From: DATHGT01 sp035317605
GTDB taxonomy: Bacteria; Methylomirabilota; Methylomirabilia; Rokubacteriales; CSP1-6
Direction: 5' to 3'
DNA length: 27,867 nucleotides
Assembly (NCBI GenBank): GCA_035317605.1
Contig: DATHGT010000222.1
Location: 1-27,867, forward strand
Position numbers and translations under genes: made by a program. Positions 1 through 8,605 of the stretch are shown in pieces; positions within the stretch are counted from its first letter, which is position 1; each line of letters starts with the position of its first letter. A model generated the notes under the pieces. It did not search any database. It saw nothing but the letters and a program-made list of their open reading frames with translations, and had not been told where the DNA came from.

Positions 1-543
1 GCGATCAACCCGACCGGTACTCGCCTCTACGTCGCCAACGCGGGGGCCGGCACCGTCTCGGTCGTCGATACTGCGACCAACGTGGTCATCGCCACCGTGA
101 CCGTGGGCAGCTTCCCGTTCGGGGTGGCGGTCAATCCGACCGGCACCCGCGTCTACGTCGCGAACGGCGGCGCGGGCGGTGGCGTCTCGGTCATCGACAC
201 GGCGTCCAACACGGTGGTGGCCACCGTGCCCGTCCCGAGCGCGGCGGGCATCGCCATCACTCCCAACGGCGCCCGGGCCTACGTGGCCGACTTCGCATTC
301 AACAGCGTTCAGGTCATCGACACCGCGACCAACACGGTGGTGGCCACGATCACCGGGGGGTTCTCGCGCCCCATCGCTTTCGGGATCTTCATCGCCCAGG
401 CCGCCTCGGTCTCCGGGATCCCCACGCTGTCGACCTGGGGGATGATCGTGCTCGTCCTGTCGCTGCTCGCGATCGGCACATGGCAGGTCAGGCGCGCGAG
501 CGCCGGCCCGTCGCCCTCACGATTCCCGGCGTCGGAGCGCTGA
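1..543 (+). CDS. YVTN beta-propeller protein with IPTL-CTERM sorting tail (5' truncated)
   Basis: The frame is open from base 1, so the start lies outside the window. The protein shows YVTN-type repeats, each with a pattern like NPTGTRxYVANxG followed by VSVIDTATNTVVATV. The repeat phase recurs at bases 58, 187 and 310, giving units of 43 and 41 residues as expected for YVTN propeller blades. After the last blade comes IPTLSTWGM, a hydrophobic stretch (about IVLVLSLLAIGTW) and a basic QVRR, which is the tripartite IPTL-CTERM signal recognised by exosortase-type sorting machinery. The product is therefore probably exported and anchored or processed at the cell envelope. A 15-residue polar tail follows the basic cluster, which is longer than usual. 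The ligand or role of the propeller cannot be told. It converges on the remnant at 552-723. Confidence 0.85.
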   Translation, partial: AINPTGTRLYVANAGAGTVSVVDTATNVVIATVTVGSFPFGVAVNPTGTRVYVANGGAGGGVSVIDTASNTVVATVPVPSAAGIAITPNGARAYVADFAFNSVQVIDTATNTVVATITGGFSRPIAFGIFIAQAASVSGIPTLSTWGMIVLVLSLLAIGTWQVRRASAGPSPSRFPASER

Positions 544-551
544 GCCTCCGG

Positions 552-723
552 CTACGTGCCGACGTCGGTGTACTTGACGTCGCAGCGGTAGGTCTTGTAC
601 TCGCCCACGAAGAACGGCTGGAGCGGGGCCATGATCTCGCGGTAGAGGGCGCTCTGCTCGTAGACCTGAAGCTGCGGCCGGGTGCGTGGAACGAGGCTTT
701 CCCCACGTAACCCGGATCACCAT
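552..723 (-). pseudogene. Remnant of a small ABM-like protein, with micro-inversion and internal deletion
   Basis: A GAGGAGG ribosome-binding site precedes an ATG at 723, which opens as MVIRVTWGK. The frame then turns to nonsense. In another frame the 3' part reads QVYEQSALYREIMAPLQPFF and ends VKYTDVGT before a TAG at 552-554, a convincing protein end. Bases 669-699 begin AAGC and end GCTT. If this 31-bp block is inverted, the N-terminus becomes MVIRVTWGKLRPGAWNEA, a much more protein-like sequence. A remaining frame offset and the short length (about 57 codons) suggest that the middle has also been deleted. The sequence resembles small antibiotic-biosynthesis-monooxygenase-type (dimeric alpha/beta barrel) proteins, but that family assignment is from memory of their N- and C-terminal style and is tentative. 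Bases 724-870 hold no other gene that I can see. Confidence 0.6.
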
Positions 724-870
724 GGCTGCCTCCTCGCGACGTTGTGCGGTGCGCCAAGGCGCGTGCCAGCGCGATCGTCGAGCGCGCTGCCCCATCTCAC
801 AACATGCAGGGAATATCGCTGGCGAGGGCAAAGACATTGGATACGTACCGCTGATGGCTGATCCTCCCCT

Positions 871-1857
871 TCACTGAATCAGATCGTCGGCGCGGATCAG
901 CAAGGATTGTGGGATCGTCAGGCCGAGCGCCTTGGCGGTCTTGAGATTGATGACGAGCTCGAACTCTGTCGGCTGCTGGACCGGCAGTTCGGCTGGCTTG
1001 GCGCCCTTCAGGATCTTGTCAACGTAGCTGGCGGACAGGCCCCACCGTTGCGACCAGGTCGAACCATAGCTCAACAAACCTCCGGCATCGACCCAGAATC
1101 GACCCCAATAGATGGCCGGTAGTCTGGCCTTTGCCGCGAGCGCCACGAGCTTGTCTCGCTGCGCTGGAGTCACGAAGGGGGCGCCGCCCAGAACGATCAG
1201 TCCCCCGGCGTTGTTCTTCGTCATCGACGCGAACGCTCGCTCGAAGTCATCGGCAGACCTGACGAGGGTCGGCAGAATCGTGAGGCCCATGCTCCTCGCG
1301 GTCTCTTGAATCGTCTTGAGCTGTGAAGAATGGGCCGGGTTGTCGGACATGAGGACGGCCATGCGCGTGGCCTTGGGAACCACGGCCTGCAGCAATTCCA
1401 CGTTCTTGACCCGCGTTTCGGTGCCGAACTCGGCCCCGCCGGTCACGTTGCCACCGGGACGCGCGAGGCTTGCGACGAGGCCGGAGCCGACTGGGTCGGA
1501 GACATTGACCATGACGATGGGAATCGTCGCCGTTGCGCGCATGACCGCAATGGCGGCGGGGGTTCCGTCAGCGACGATGACGTCGGGTTTCAGTGCCACG
1601 AGCTCGGCGGCCAGGCTCGAGGAGAGCTCGTGCTTGCCCTCCGCCCACCGGCGATCCAAAGTGAGGTTACGCCCCTCGATGTATCCGAGATCGTGTAGCG
1701 CTCTTGTAAAGTTTTGTCCTCCGGACGGAGGTGCGGAACCCTGAGACAAGACGCCGACGCGATAGACTTTCGCCGGCTGCGCCTCGCCCACGCATGGCAG
1801 GAAGAAGGCGCCGAGCCCGAGGGCAACGACGAAGAGCCTGACGCTGCGGGACGTCAT
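871..1857 (-). CDS. ABC transporter substrate-binding protein, TrpX/ABC_sub_bind family
   Basis: The 328-residue product starts at ATG 1857, preceded by an AGGGGG stretch. It opens with a signal peptide (MTSRSVRLFVVALGLGAFF, probable cleavage near EAQPA), then KVYRVGVLSQGSAPP, typical of PF04392 proteins. Family landmarks follow: FTRALHDLGYIEGRNLTLDRR, a PDVIVADGTPAAIA segment, IPIVMVNVSDPVGSGLVASL with ARPGGNVTG, and a C-terminal FELVINLKTAKALGLTIPQS. The fold is a type-1 periplasmic binding protein. No permease or ATPase partner is adjacent, which is common for this family in soil lineages. The ligand cannot be predicted. An in-frame extension upstream to 1938 exists but would precede the signal peptide and is rejected. 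It lies 77 bases downstream of the flavoprotein gene and could be cotranscribed with it. Confidence 0.9.
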   Translation of the reverse strand: MTSRSVRLFVVALGLGAFFLPCVGEAQPAKVYRVGVLSQGSAPPSGGQNFTRALHDLGYIEGRNLTLDRRWAEGKHELSSSLAAELVALKPDVIVADGTPAAIAVMRATATIPIVMVNVSDPVGSGLVASLARPGGNVTGGAEFGTETRVKNVELLQAVVPKATRMAVLMSDNPAHSSQLKTIQETARSMGLTILPTLVRSADDFERAFASMTKNNAGGLIVLGGAPFVTPAQRDKLVALAAKARLPAIYWGRFWVDAGGLLSYGSTWSQRWGLSASYVDKILKGAKPAELPVQQPTEFELVINLKTAKALGLTIPQSLLIRADDLIQ

Positions 1858-1934
1858 GGTGTTGCCCCCTATCGACTGCTGCGAACGCCTATTCCGATCT
1901 CGGCACTCCAAGCACTTTCTCACACCTCGGTGAT

Positions 1935-3281
1935 TCACACCATGTGGGGGATGTCTGCAGCCACCGTCGGATACGCGTAGAGGACGTGCTTGAGGTCGTC
2001 GGCGCGGGCGCCGAGGCGGATGGCGAGGGCGAAGACGTTGATGACCTCGTCGGCGCGGGGGCCGAAGAGGTGGGCGCCGAGGATGTGGCCGGTGCCCTCT
2101 TCGATCAGGACCTTCGATCCTGACGTCGTTTCCCCTGCCCGTTGCGAGCTGAGCCAGCCGGACGTGTCCTCGCGGTGGGCGCGAAACTTCAACCCTTGTT
2201 CGCGAGCGGCCCGTTCGGTCAGACCCGCGGAAGCGATCGGCGGCACCGTGAAGACCGCGCTGGCCAGACCCGTGTAGTCGACCTTCTTCTTGTTGCCCTC
2301 CAGCAGATTGGTCCCGACCAGGTCGGACTGGTGATCGGCGACGGGCGTGAGGGGCGGCCCGCTCGCCGCGGCGTCTCCCGCCGCATACACGGCGGGATTC
2401 GAGACGCTCTGGAGATACTCGTTGACGCTCACCCCGCGCTTCTCGGTCTTCACCGACGCGACGTCGAGCGCGAGGTCGGCGATGTCGGGGACGCGGCCGG
2501 CGCCGTGGACCACGAGGTCTGCCTCGAAGCGCTGCGCTCTTCCTCCGGCGTCACCCCGCACGGCCACGCCGTCCCCCCTTCGCTCCACGGCGCTGACGTC
2601 GACGCCCAGCTCCACGCCGATGCCCAGCTCGCGCGTGCGCTTCACGAGCTGATCGACGAGATCGGGATCGAACGCTTCGAGCGGCCGGGCTCCGCGGTGG
2701 ACGATCGTCGCGCGAACGCCCGCGCGCGCCACCAGGTGAGCGAACTCGAAGGAGATGAAGCCGCCGCCGATGAAGGCGATGCGCGGGGGCAGCGCGTCCA
2801 GCTCCATGAACCGATCGCTGGTCACCACGTGCTCGGCGCCGGGAAACGTGAGTGGCTGGGGGATCGCGCCGGCGGCGATCAGCACCCGATTGCCGGTGAG
2901 CCGGTCATCGCCCACGGCGACGGTCGTCGGCCCCACGAACTTCGCGCGGCCGTGAAACGCGTCGATCCCGGCCTTCGCGTAAGCCTCTTCGGTGCCGCGC
3001 GGGATCGGGTCGGTCACCGCGCGCTTCACCCGCATCCGCTCCGGCCAGTCGACGGCGACGCCGTCGGCGCGCACGCCCTTGCCGGCGAGCGCGCGGGCCA
3101 CGTGAACCGCCTCGGCTGAGGCCACCAGGATCTTCTTCGGTATGCACCCGCGCAGCGCGCACGTGCCGCCGAACGGGCGTGAATCGACGATGGCGACGGT
3201 CCAGCCCGCCGCGCGGCAGCGCGAAGCGGCCTTCGACGCGACGCCGGTGCCGATGACGATCAGGTCGTAACGCTTGTCCAT
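1935..3281 (-). CDS. Mercuric-reductase-like FAD pyridine nucleotide-disulfide oxidoreductase
   Basis: The start is ATG 3281 because GGAGGTCTTGCC directly precedes it; the product has 448 residues. The N-terminus YDLIVIGTGVASKAAS is the FAD-binding Rossmann motif. The redox-active disulfide is in GGTCALRGCIPKK (C41 and C46). A second dinucleotide motif, IAFIGGGFISFEFAHL, binds NAD(P)H. The typical AAGDAA FAD-binding motif is in the C-terminal half, and the dimerisation domain ends in YAYPTVAADIPHMV. The usual His-Glu pair of the dimerisation domain (HPTxxE) is absent, and there is no paired-cysteine C-terminus as in true MerA, so a general thiol/disulfide or quinone reductase is as likely as Hg(II) reduction. 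It sits downstream of the DHA2 exporter gene (78 bases), in a cluster with a peroxidase and a thioredoxin-like protein, which suggests a redox or stress role. Confidence 0.87.
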   Translation of the reverse strand: MDKRYDLIVIGTGVASKAASRCRAAGWTVAIVDSRPFGGTCALRGCIPKKILVASAEAVHVARALAGKGVRADGVAVDWPERMRVKRAVTDPIPRGTEEAYAKAGIDAFHGRAKFVGPTTVAVGDDRLTGNRVLIAAGAIPQPLTFPGAEHVVTSDRFMELDALPPRIAFIGGGFISFEFAHLVARAGVRATIVHRGARPLEAFDPDLVDQLVKRTRELGIGVELGVDVSAVERRGDGVAVRGDAGGRAQRFEADLVVHGAGRVPDIADLALDVASVKTEKRGVSVNEYLQSVSNPAVYAAGDAAASGPPLTPVADHQSDLVGTNLLEGNKKKVDYTGLASAVFTVPPIASAGLTERAAREQGLKFRAHREDTSGWLSSQRAGETTSGSKVLIEEGTGHILGAHLFGPRADEVINVFALAIRLGARADDLKHVLYAYPTVAADIPHMV

Positions 3282-3359
3282 GGCAAGACCTCCATCCTGT
3301 GAGTCCGCGGCCGGCGGGCACAGGCCACGAGCCCGCCCCCGCCCCACGACATCAGCGTC

Positions 3360-4952
3360 TCACTCTTCGGGCGCGGGCAACGCCTCCACGCGGCCGGGGC
3401 TCTCGCGGGCGCGCTCGTTCTGCTCGGCGCGGACGCGCTTCATGAACGGGATCAGCGGGAGGATGCCCATGAAGATGAGCGCCATCAGCCAGAAGTCGTC
3501 CATGTAGGCCAGCACCTGGGACTGCTCCACCGCGCCGCGATAGATCATGGCGAGCGCGCGGCGGCTGGCCGTGGTGGCGTCGGCGCCCTGGGCGAGGAAG
3601 TGGGCGGTCCACTGCTTGAGCCGCGCGGCGGTTTCCGGATCCCACGAGTCGATGTGACCGACCAGCTGCGTCTGGTGCGCCTGGCTGCGTCGCACGAGCA
3701 TGGTGGTCGCCATGGCGATGCCGATGCTGCCGCCGACGTTGCGCACGACGTTGTAGGCGGCGGTGGCGTTGCCCAGCTTTTCCATGCGAATCGTGGCCAG
3801 CGTGAGCACCTGGAGCGGCGGGAAGACGAAGCCCATCGCGAAGCCCTGGAGAAAGCGCGGCCACGCCAGGCTCCAGTAGTCCATCCCCAGCGTGACGTGG
3901 GTCATCATCAGCGTGGCCACGATGTTCAGCCCACAGCCGCCGGCCAGCATCAGCCGCTGGTCCATCCGCGATATCAGCCGCCCCGAGAACATGAGCGCGA
4001 TCATGGTGCCGAGCCCGCCCGGCGCGAGCACGAGGCCGGCGTTCCAGGCATCGTACCCGAGGATCTTCTGCGTATAGAGGGCGATCAGCAGCACGCTCGA
4101 GTTGAAGCCGAGCCCGATGAGCGCGATGCAGAGCGTCCCCACCGCGAAGTTCCGGTCGTTGAACACGTTGAGGTCGAGGATGGGCTCGGTCGTCATCAGC
4201 TCCCGCGCGACGAACGCGGCGAGGGCCAGGACGGCGAGCACGAGAAACGCCACGATGAGCTCCGAGTCGAACCAGTCCTCCCGCTGGCCGAGGTCGAACA
4301 TGAGCTGGAGCATGCCGAAGCCGATCACCATGAGCACCAGGCCGATGGCGTCGATGCGCTTGGGCTTGCGCACGAACGGCGCGTCGAACAGAAACACGCT
4401 GGTCATGACGAAGCCGAGCACCCCGATGGGCAGGTTGATGTAGAAGATCCAGCGCCACGACCAGTTGTCGCAGACCCAGCCGCCCAGGGTCGGTCCGAGG
4501 ATGGGCGCCAGCATGATCCCCACGCCCCACACCGACATGGCCGTGCCCCGCTGCCGGAGCGGAAAGATCTCCCACATGATGGCCTGGGCCATGGGGATGA
4601 CGGGTCCGCCGCCCAGCCCCTGGAAGATACGCATGGCGACCAGGAACTCGAGCGAGGGCGCGATGCCCGACAGGAACGAGCTGACCGTGAACAGCACCGT
4701 GCAGATCAGGAAGAACCGCCGCCGTCCGAAGCGCGCCGACAGCCAGCCGGTGGCGGGAATCACGATCGCGTTGGCGGCGAGGTAGGATGTCACGACCCAC
4801 GACATCTCCTCGATGCCGGCCGACAGCGAGCCCTGCATGTGGGGCAGCGCGACGTTGGTCACGCTGGTGTCGAGGACCTGCATGATGACGACCATCATCA
4901 CGGTCAGCGTGATGGCCCACCGGCGCGCAGGCGACAGCGGCGCGTCGGTCAT
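3360..4952 (-). CDS. DHA2-family (EmrB/QacA) 14-helix MFS exporter
   Basis: The 530-residue product has the length and hydrophobic pattern of a 14-TM drug:H+ antiporter. Helix 1 holds VLDTSVTNVALPHM, the DHA2 signature. The loop-2/3 motif ARFGRRRFFL and the antiporter motif C GVGIMLAPILGPTLGGWV are clear. The last third is rich in helices and ends in a charged cytoplasmic tail (RAEQNERARESPGR). Such proteins export hydrophobic toxic compounds, often with an HlyD/EmrA adaptor, but no adaptor gene is present here. The ATG at 4952 is only 7 bases after the stop of the peroxidase gene, so translation is probably coupled. The gene is part of the 1935-6928 minus-strand group. Confidence 0.92.
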   Translation of the reverse strand: MTDAPLSPARRWAITLTVMMVVIMQVLDTSVTNVALPHMQGSLSAGIEEMSWVVTSYLAANAIVIPATGWLSARFGRRRFFLICTVLFTVSSFLSGIAPSLEFLVAMRIFQGLGGGPVIPMAQAIMWEIFPLRQRGTAMSVWGVGIMLAPILGPTLGGWVCDNWSWRWIFYINLPIGVLGFVMTSVFLFDAPFVRKPKRIDAIGLVLMVIGFGMLQLMFDLGQREDWFDSELIVAFLVLAVLALAAFVARELMTTEPILDLNVFNDRNFAVGTLCIALIGLGFNSSVLLIALYTQKILGYDAWNAGLVLAPGGLGTMIALMFSGRLISRMDQRLMLAGGCGLNIVATLMMTHVTLGMDYWSLAWPRFLQGFAMGFVFPPLQVLTLATIRMEKLGNATAAYNVVRNVGGSIGIAMATTMLVRRSQAHQTQLVGHIDSWDPETAARLKQWTAHFLAQGADATTASRRALAMIYRGAVEQSQVLAYMDDFWLMALIFMGILPLIPFMKRVRAEQNERARESPGRVEALPAPEE

Positions 4953-4959
4953 GGTCGCG

Positions 4960-6270
4960 TCAGAGCGCGCGGAGGAAGGCGACCAGCGCGTCCACCTCGG
5001 AGGGCTGCAAGCCCGCTCCGAACAGGGTGTCGTAGAACAGGATGACGTCGTGCAGGGTCGCCGCGCTGCCGTCGTGGAAGAACGGCGCCCGCGCGGAGAC
5101 GCCGCGCAGGGTCGGGACCTTGAATGTCTGAATGTCTTCGCACCGTCCGGTCACGAGGGCGCGCCCCGGATCCGTCGTGCGGACGACCCGCTGCGTGGAC
5201 GGGCAGAACAGCGTGTAGAGGGGAAGGTCCGGAGTGCGGCGCGCCACGCTGGCGACGCCGGTGTCGAAGAAGGCCCCGACCGACTGGTTGCCGATATTGG
5301 GCGTGTTGTGGCAGCTGCCGCACTTGAGGCCGGACCCTCCAAGGTCTCGCGTGTTGAAGAGCACCTCGCCTGACCCGATGGCTCGACGCGCCTGGGTGAC
5401 CGCGTCCGACGATGGAGGCAGGCCCGCCCACGCCTGGTAGAGGCTGAACACGATCGGTGACCCGTTCGCCCCGAAGTTGATGCCCGGGAAGAACGGCTGG
5501 GTGGAGAGCGCCTCCGGCCCTCCGGTGCCGCCGTCCGCCGAGAGACCCCCGGCGTTCGCGTCGGAGACCTGCGCCAGGAACAGCGTCTCTTCGAGGTCGA
5601 CGATGGTCCCCTGCTCCGCCGCCGTCAACGAGTGGGCCGCCTCCGCGTGCCCGAGCGTCGCGTCGTTGGCCTGGCGAAGGAGATCGAACCGCACCCCCCC
5701 GACCGTGGTCTCGCGTCCGTCCCACATGACCGAGGTGATAAACGCGAGGTTGGTCACGGGCAGCGGCCGGCGAAACAGCGACAGCCGCGTGGGATTCGCG
5801 TAACCGTACGGATCCTCGACGGCCTGGACGATGAACTCCGCCCCGGCGGGCGGGGCCAGCTCGATGCGGATGACGCCGCGGGAGAGCAGCATGCTGTAAG
5901 CGGAACGCCGGGCGGCGAGGGTCGAGACGTCGGCGTTGGGCGAGTTGCTGCCGTCGTTGGTGCGGAAGATGGGATCGAACCCGTTCGTGGCGTCGAAGCG
6001 CGCGCGGAGGTTGGCCGGGGTGACCGACATCCCATCGGTCGGCATGTGACACACCACGCACATCCGGCCGTTGGTCCCGAAGTCTTGCGCGAACGGGTGC
6101 GGCAGATTGATCGGACCGGCCGACGAGAAGATTCTCGTGACGCCGGTTTCACTGGGAACGTCCGCGATGGGCCCGACGGTTTGCGTCCAGCCCGCGCCAC
6201 CGTAAAGGAGAAACACGACGAGAACCACGACTGCGCAGAGCGCGGAACGGGGCTGGAGGCGGACGGTCAT
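4960..6270 (-). CDS. Secreted dihaem cytochrome c peroxidase/MauG-family protein
   Basis: The start at ATG 6270 gives a signal peptide (SALCAVVVLVVFLLYGGAGWTQ region); an upstream extension to 6402 lacks protein character. The 436-residue product has two c-type haem sites, CVVCH (residues 71-75) and CGSCH (317-321). The C-terminal family signature VPTLRGVSARAPFFHDGS, followed by an LHDVILFYD segment and a DALVAFLRAL end, is standard for the CCP/MauG family. It acts in the periplasm or at the outer surface, reducing H2O2 with electrons from a small carrier, or oxidising a partner. The insert between the haem domains (about residues 100-300) is larger than in classical CCPs (about 320-350 residues in total), so a specialised MauG-like role is possible. 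Its stop lies 7 bases before the exporter start. Confidence 0.88.
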   Translation of the reverse strand: MTVRLQPRSALCAVVVLVVFLLYGGAGWTQTVGPIADVPSETGVTRIFSSAGPINLPHPFAQDFGTNGRMCVVCHMPTDGMSVTPANLRARFDATNGFDPIFRTNDGSNSPNADVSTLAARRSAYSMLLSRGVIRIELAPPAGAEFIVQAVEDPYGYANPTRLSLFRRPLPVTNLAFITSVMWDGRETTVGGVRFDLLRQANDATLGHAEAAHSLTAAEQGTIVDLEETLFLAQVSDANAGGLSADGGTGGPEALSTQPFFPGINFGANGSPIVFSLYQAWAGLPPSSDAVTQARRAIGSGEVLFNTRDLGGSGLKCGSCHNTPNIGNQSVGAFFDTGVASVARRTPDLPLYTLFCPSTQRVVRTTDPGRALVTGRCEDIQTFKVPTLRGVSARAPFFHDGSAATLHDVILFYDTLFGAGLQPSEVDALVAFLRAL

Positions 6271-6334
6271 GCGTGTCGATGCGTGGGGGGCCCGTCGGCG
6301 CGGCCCCCCACGCGCTTGATCCTCTTCCCTACGG

Positions 6335-6928
6335 CTACTTCTTGGCGCGAGCTTCGAGCAGGAGCTTGATCTCGTTGGCCGCGGCGCGCCACAGCGGGGC
6401 ACCCTGCGCCTCGTAGGCGTCCTGGACCTGCTTGCGGAAGTCGTTCATGGCCGCGTCCTTGGAGGCCTGGTCGGCGCCCGCCTTGTCGATGGTCAGCGAG
6501 CGGATGATGGCGGCCTTGGTGGTGGCGGCGTGCGCGCGCTCGGTCCAGCGCCCGAGCTCGTTCCAGTCCTTGTCGAAGAAGACGGCGACCGGAATGGACT
6601 GGTAGCCGTTGTTGAGGACGGCGTCGCGGATGTCCGGGTTCGCGTCGCGGAGGAAGCAGCGCAGCTCGCAGCCGGGGATCGCGTCGGCGACGTGGGCGAC
6701 CAGGGGCGAGTTGCGATGGACGTCGCCGCACCAGTTCTCGACGGTCATGATCACGTGCTTGACGCCCGCGACGCTGCCGAAGAACTTCTTCTCGTCGTCG
6801 GTCAGCTTGGACTTTTCGTAGTTGGACTCGGTCCGGGCGCGGGTGTCGCCCATCTGGGCCATGTAGTCCTTCCAGGTCAAGCCGGTCGCGAAGCGCTTGT
6901 CGTCCATCGGGATCTGAGTCTGAGCCAT
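6335..6928 (-). CDS. Thioredoxin-fold protein (Thioredoxin_9-like) with a single active-site cysteine
   Basis: The product of 197 residues starts at ATG 6928, with GGAGAAG eight bases upstream. A helical N-terminal region (residues 1-50) precedes a thioredoxin core with VKHVIMTVENWCGDVHRNSP. The active site reads W66-C67-G-D-V70, so the second cysteine of the expected WCGDC is replaced by valine. The cis-proline loop is present (QSIPVAVFFDKDW, P113). A C-terminal helical segment follows and ends in LLEARAKK. No signal peptide is seen, so it is cytoplasmic. A one-cysteine site suggests monothiol chemistry (glutathione-like or bacilliredoxin-like) or a binding rather than disulfide-reducing role. 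It is the first gene of the redox/exporter group. I saw no strong promoter, only an AT-rich stretch around 6968-6978. Confidence 0.8.
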   Translation of the reverse strand: MAQTQIPMDDKRFATGLTWKDYMAQMGDTRARTESNYEKSKLTDDEKKFFGSVAGVKHVIMTVENWCGDVHRNSPLVAHVADAIPGCELRCFLRDANPDIRDAVLNNGYQSIPVAVFFDKDWNELGRWTERAHAATTKAAIIRSLTIDKAGADQASKDAAMNDFRKQVQDAYEAQGAPLWRAAANEIKLLLEARAKK

Positions 6929-7212
6929 ATCATCTTCTCCTTCGGTGAGGGTTCGAAATCGCAATCCTTTTTACACGAAATTCGGGGCGCCGTCGAGCGA
7001 CCCCTGGTGGGTCATCTGTGAAAGGCGACCCTCCAAGTAAGCCCAAGAGGGAGAGATCCACGTCCAGAGCGCGACAGGGGACGGCGATGAATGGCGGCGT
7101 CCGAGCAGGAACGTCACCCGAGGCGATGTCCGGGCGTTGGTTTCACGATTGCCGCTCGAAAGCCGCCACCCGCGTATCGTCGCCAACAGTCGTGGGACGA
7201 AGCACACCATTG
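6929..7212. other. Intergenic gap between the 11-gene operon and the redox group
   Basis: This gap of 284 bases lies between the stop of the CoA ligase gene and the thioredoxin-like gene. An 81-codon frame on the minus strand has arginine-rich shadow composition and no recognisable motif, so I do not call it. A short hairpin (GACCC, loop CTGGT, GGGTC, bases 6999-7013) could slow transcription coming from the operon, but there is no T-run next to it. The AT-rich stretch near 6968-6978 may hold the promoter of the thioredoxin-like gene. Confidence 0.4.
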
Positions 7213-8589
7213 TCACGCAGGAAGAGGAACGAACCAGCGAAGCTTTCCGCTGTCGGCTAGGCGAGGCACCGCCGTAACGGCCTGCACGGCGACGATCGGC
7301 TCTTCGACGCCGGCCGATGTGAGCGCTTCACGGACGCGCTCGGCGATCACTTCGAGGTTGGCGGGGCGGCCCACGCGGACATCGATATCGGCCCCCCGCA
7401 CGGTCTGCCGTACCTGGTATTCGGTCACGCCGGCGGGGGCGATGGCGCTGCGAAATGCATATGGCAGCACGACCCGGTCGCCGTAGTGAAACGCATCGCC
7501 GTGTCGACCCGAGACCTCGATTCGCCGCCCAGGCCACTTCCCGGGGTGAGTACCCGGGTCCAGAAAGATCACCTCGTCGTTCAGCTCGTAGCGGATGAGG
7601 GGAAGGATATGGTTGATGACGTTGGTGAGCAGGAGTTTGTCTGACCGCGTCCCTGAAGGGACGAGTCGTCCGGCCAGGTCCACCGGCTCGAGCACGGCAT
7701 TATCTTCCCCGAGGTACAGCGCATCGTCGTCTGGATATCCGACCGCGAGGTTCATCGACTCCGAACTGCCGTAGACGTTCATCACGAGCGCTCCGAAGGC
7801 CTCTTCGAGAACCGCCCGCGTCTCGGGCCGGAGTGGTTCGGTCTGGCACTGGATCAGTTCGGGCTTGATGTGGACGCGTCCGCCAAGGGCTTCGAGCGCC
7901 AAGGCGTGCAGCAGCGTTGGGAACCCGACGAGACGAGTAGGCTGGTACTGCTCGAGTGTCTGCACCATCTCGGGCAGCGGCGTCCAGGGCCACAGGTAGA
8001 CGCCCGGGGCGTTTGGGCCGGCGAAACACCGCCCGACGGCCGCGCTGAGGGTACCGGGAAAGGCAGATTGGACGTATGCGGGACGTAGCGGTGGCGGGAC
8101 GCGGCCCGCCGCTTGTTCTGCCCACTTGAAGGCGCGCCTCGCCACGAGCACACCGCTCACCATGCCAGGCGCGTCCCACGCGAAGACACCGCGGCGACCG
8201 GAGGAGCCGCTTGTCGTGACGATGTGATAGGCGCTCAAGGCAAACGACGGCTCGCCGGAAGTGGCGCGTTCGAGCGTCTGCTCGGCGACGGCCAGCGTGA
8301 GACGGCGATCACAGACGATCTCGTCCCAGTGCGCCATGACATCGTCCTTGGTCATCGTCGGCAGCTCATGGAACGTCTCGGCCGTCACGTCTTCCGGCTC
8401 CACGCCGGATAGCCGCTCCCCGTGCCATGGCGAGTTGGCCTTCGCATGCGCGATCAGGGCGCGAAGACGTTGATCACGCAGTCGATGGAAGTCGGCGAGG
8501 GACCAGTCCCGCTTCGTGACTTCCTTGGGCATTCCGGCATTGAACCGGCCGACGTACTGCTGACGTTCGGTCTCGTAAGAATCCGACAT
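7213..8589 (-). CDS. PaaK-like (phenylacetate-CoA ligase / F390 synthetase family) adenylate-forming enzyme
   Basis: The 458-residue product starts at ATG 8589 behind GGAGGCGG. The AMP-binding core includes the P-loop-like HIVTTSGSSGRRGVF, the A5-type motif NVYGSSESMNL, a LLLTNVINHILPLIRYELND segment and a C-terminal lid domain ending SGKLRWFVPLPA. The N-terminal lead FHRLRDQRLRALIAHAKANSPW is typical of PaaK relatives. The family activates aryl or other carboxylic acids as acyl-AMP and then acyl-CoA (or AMP ligation in F390 synthetase). As the last gene of the AOR operon, 16 bases after the ECF S-component gene, it could activate the acid formed by the aldehyde oxidoreductase. The substrate cannot be read from the sequence. 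Confidence 0.85.
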   Translation of the reverse strand: MSDSYETERQQYVGRFNAGMPKEVTKRDWSLADFHRLRDQRLRALIAHAKANSPWHGERLSGVEPEDVTAETFHELPTMTKDDVMAHWDEIVCDRRLTLAVAEQTLERATSGEPSFALSAYHIVTTSGSSGRRGVFAWDAPGMVSGVLVARRAFKWAEQAAGRVPPPLRPAYVQSAFPGTLSAAVGRCFAGPNAPGVYLWPWTPLPEMVQTLEQYQPTRLVGFPTLLHALALEALGGRVHIKPELIQCQTEPLRPETRAVLEEAFGALVMNVYGSSESMNLAVGYPDDDALYLGEDNAVLEPVDLAGRLVPSGTRSDKLLLTNVINHILPLIRYELNDEVIFLDPGTHPGKWPGRRIEVSGRHGDAFHYGDRVVLPYAFRSAIAPAGVTEYQVRQTVRGADIDVRVGRPANLEVIAERVREALTSAGVEEPIVAVQAVTAVPRLADSGKLRWFVPLPA

Positions 8590-8605
8590 TGCCGCCTCCT
8601 GTGCT

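Noticed and set aside
1935..3281. True mercuric reductase (MerA)
   Set aside because: The active-site disulfide is present, but there is no N-terminal HMA domain, no C-terminal vicinal cysteine pair and no mer operon nearby. The MerR gene at 19866-20294 is far away and not linked to it.
3600..5045. Long plus-strand frame (481 codons) opposite the DHA2 exporter
   Set aside because: The composition is rich in His, Arg, Asp and Gln with no motif. It is the complementary-strand shadow of a clear membrane protein in GC-rich DNA.
6999..7013. Hairpin GACCC-CTGGT-GGGTC as an intrinsic terminator
   Set aside because: The stem has five pairs and no T-run follows on the minus strand. It is mentioned only as a possible pause site.
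6971..7216. 81-codon minus-strand frame between the ligase and thioredoxin-like genes
   Set aside because: No recognisable motif, and it starts across the ligase stop; coding character is not convincing.
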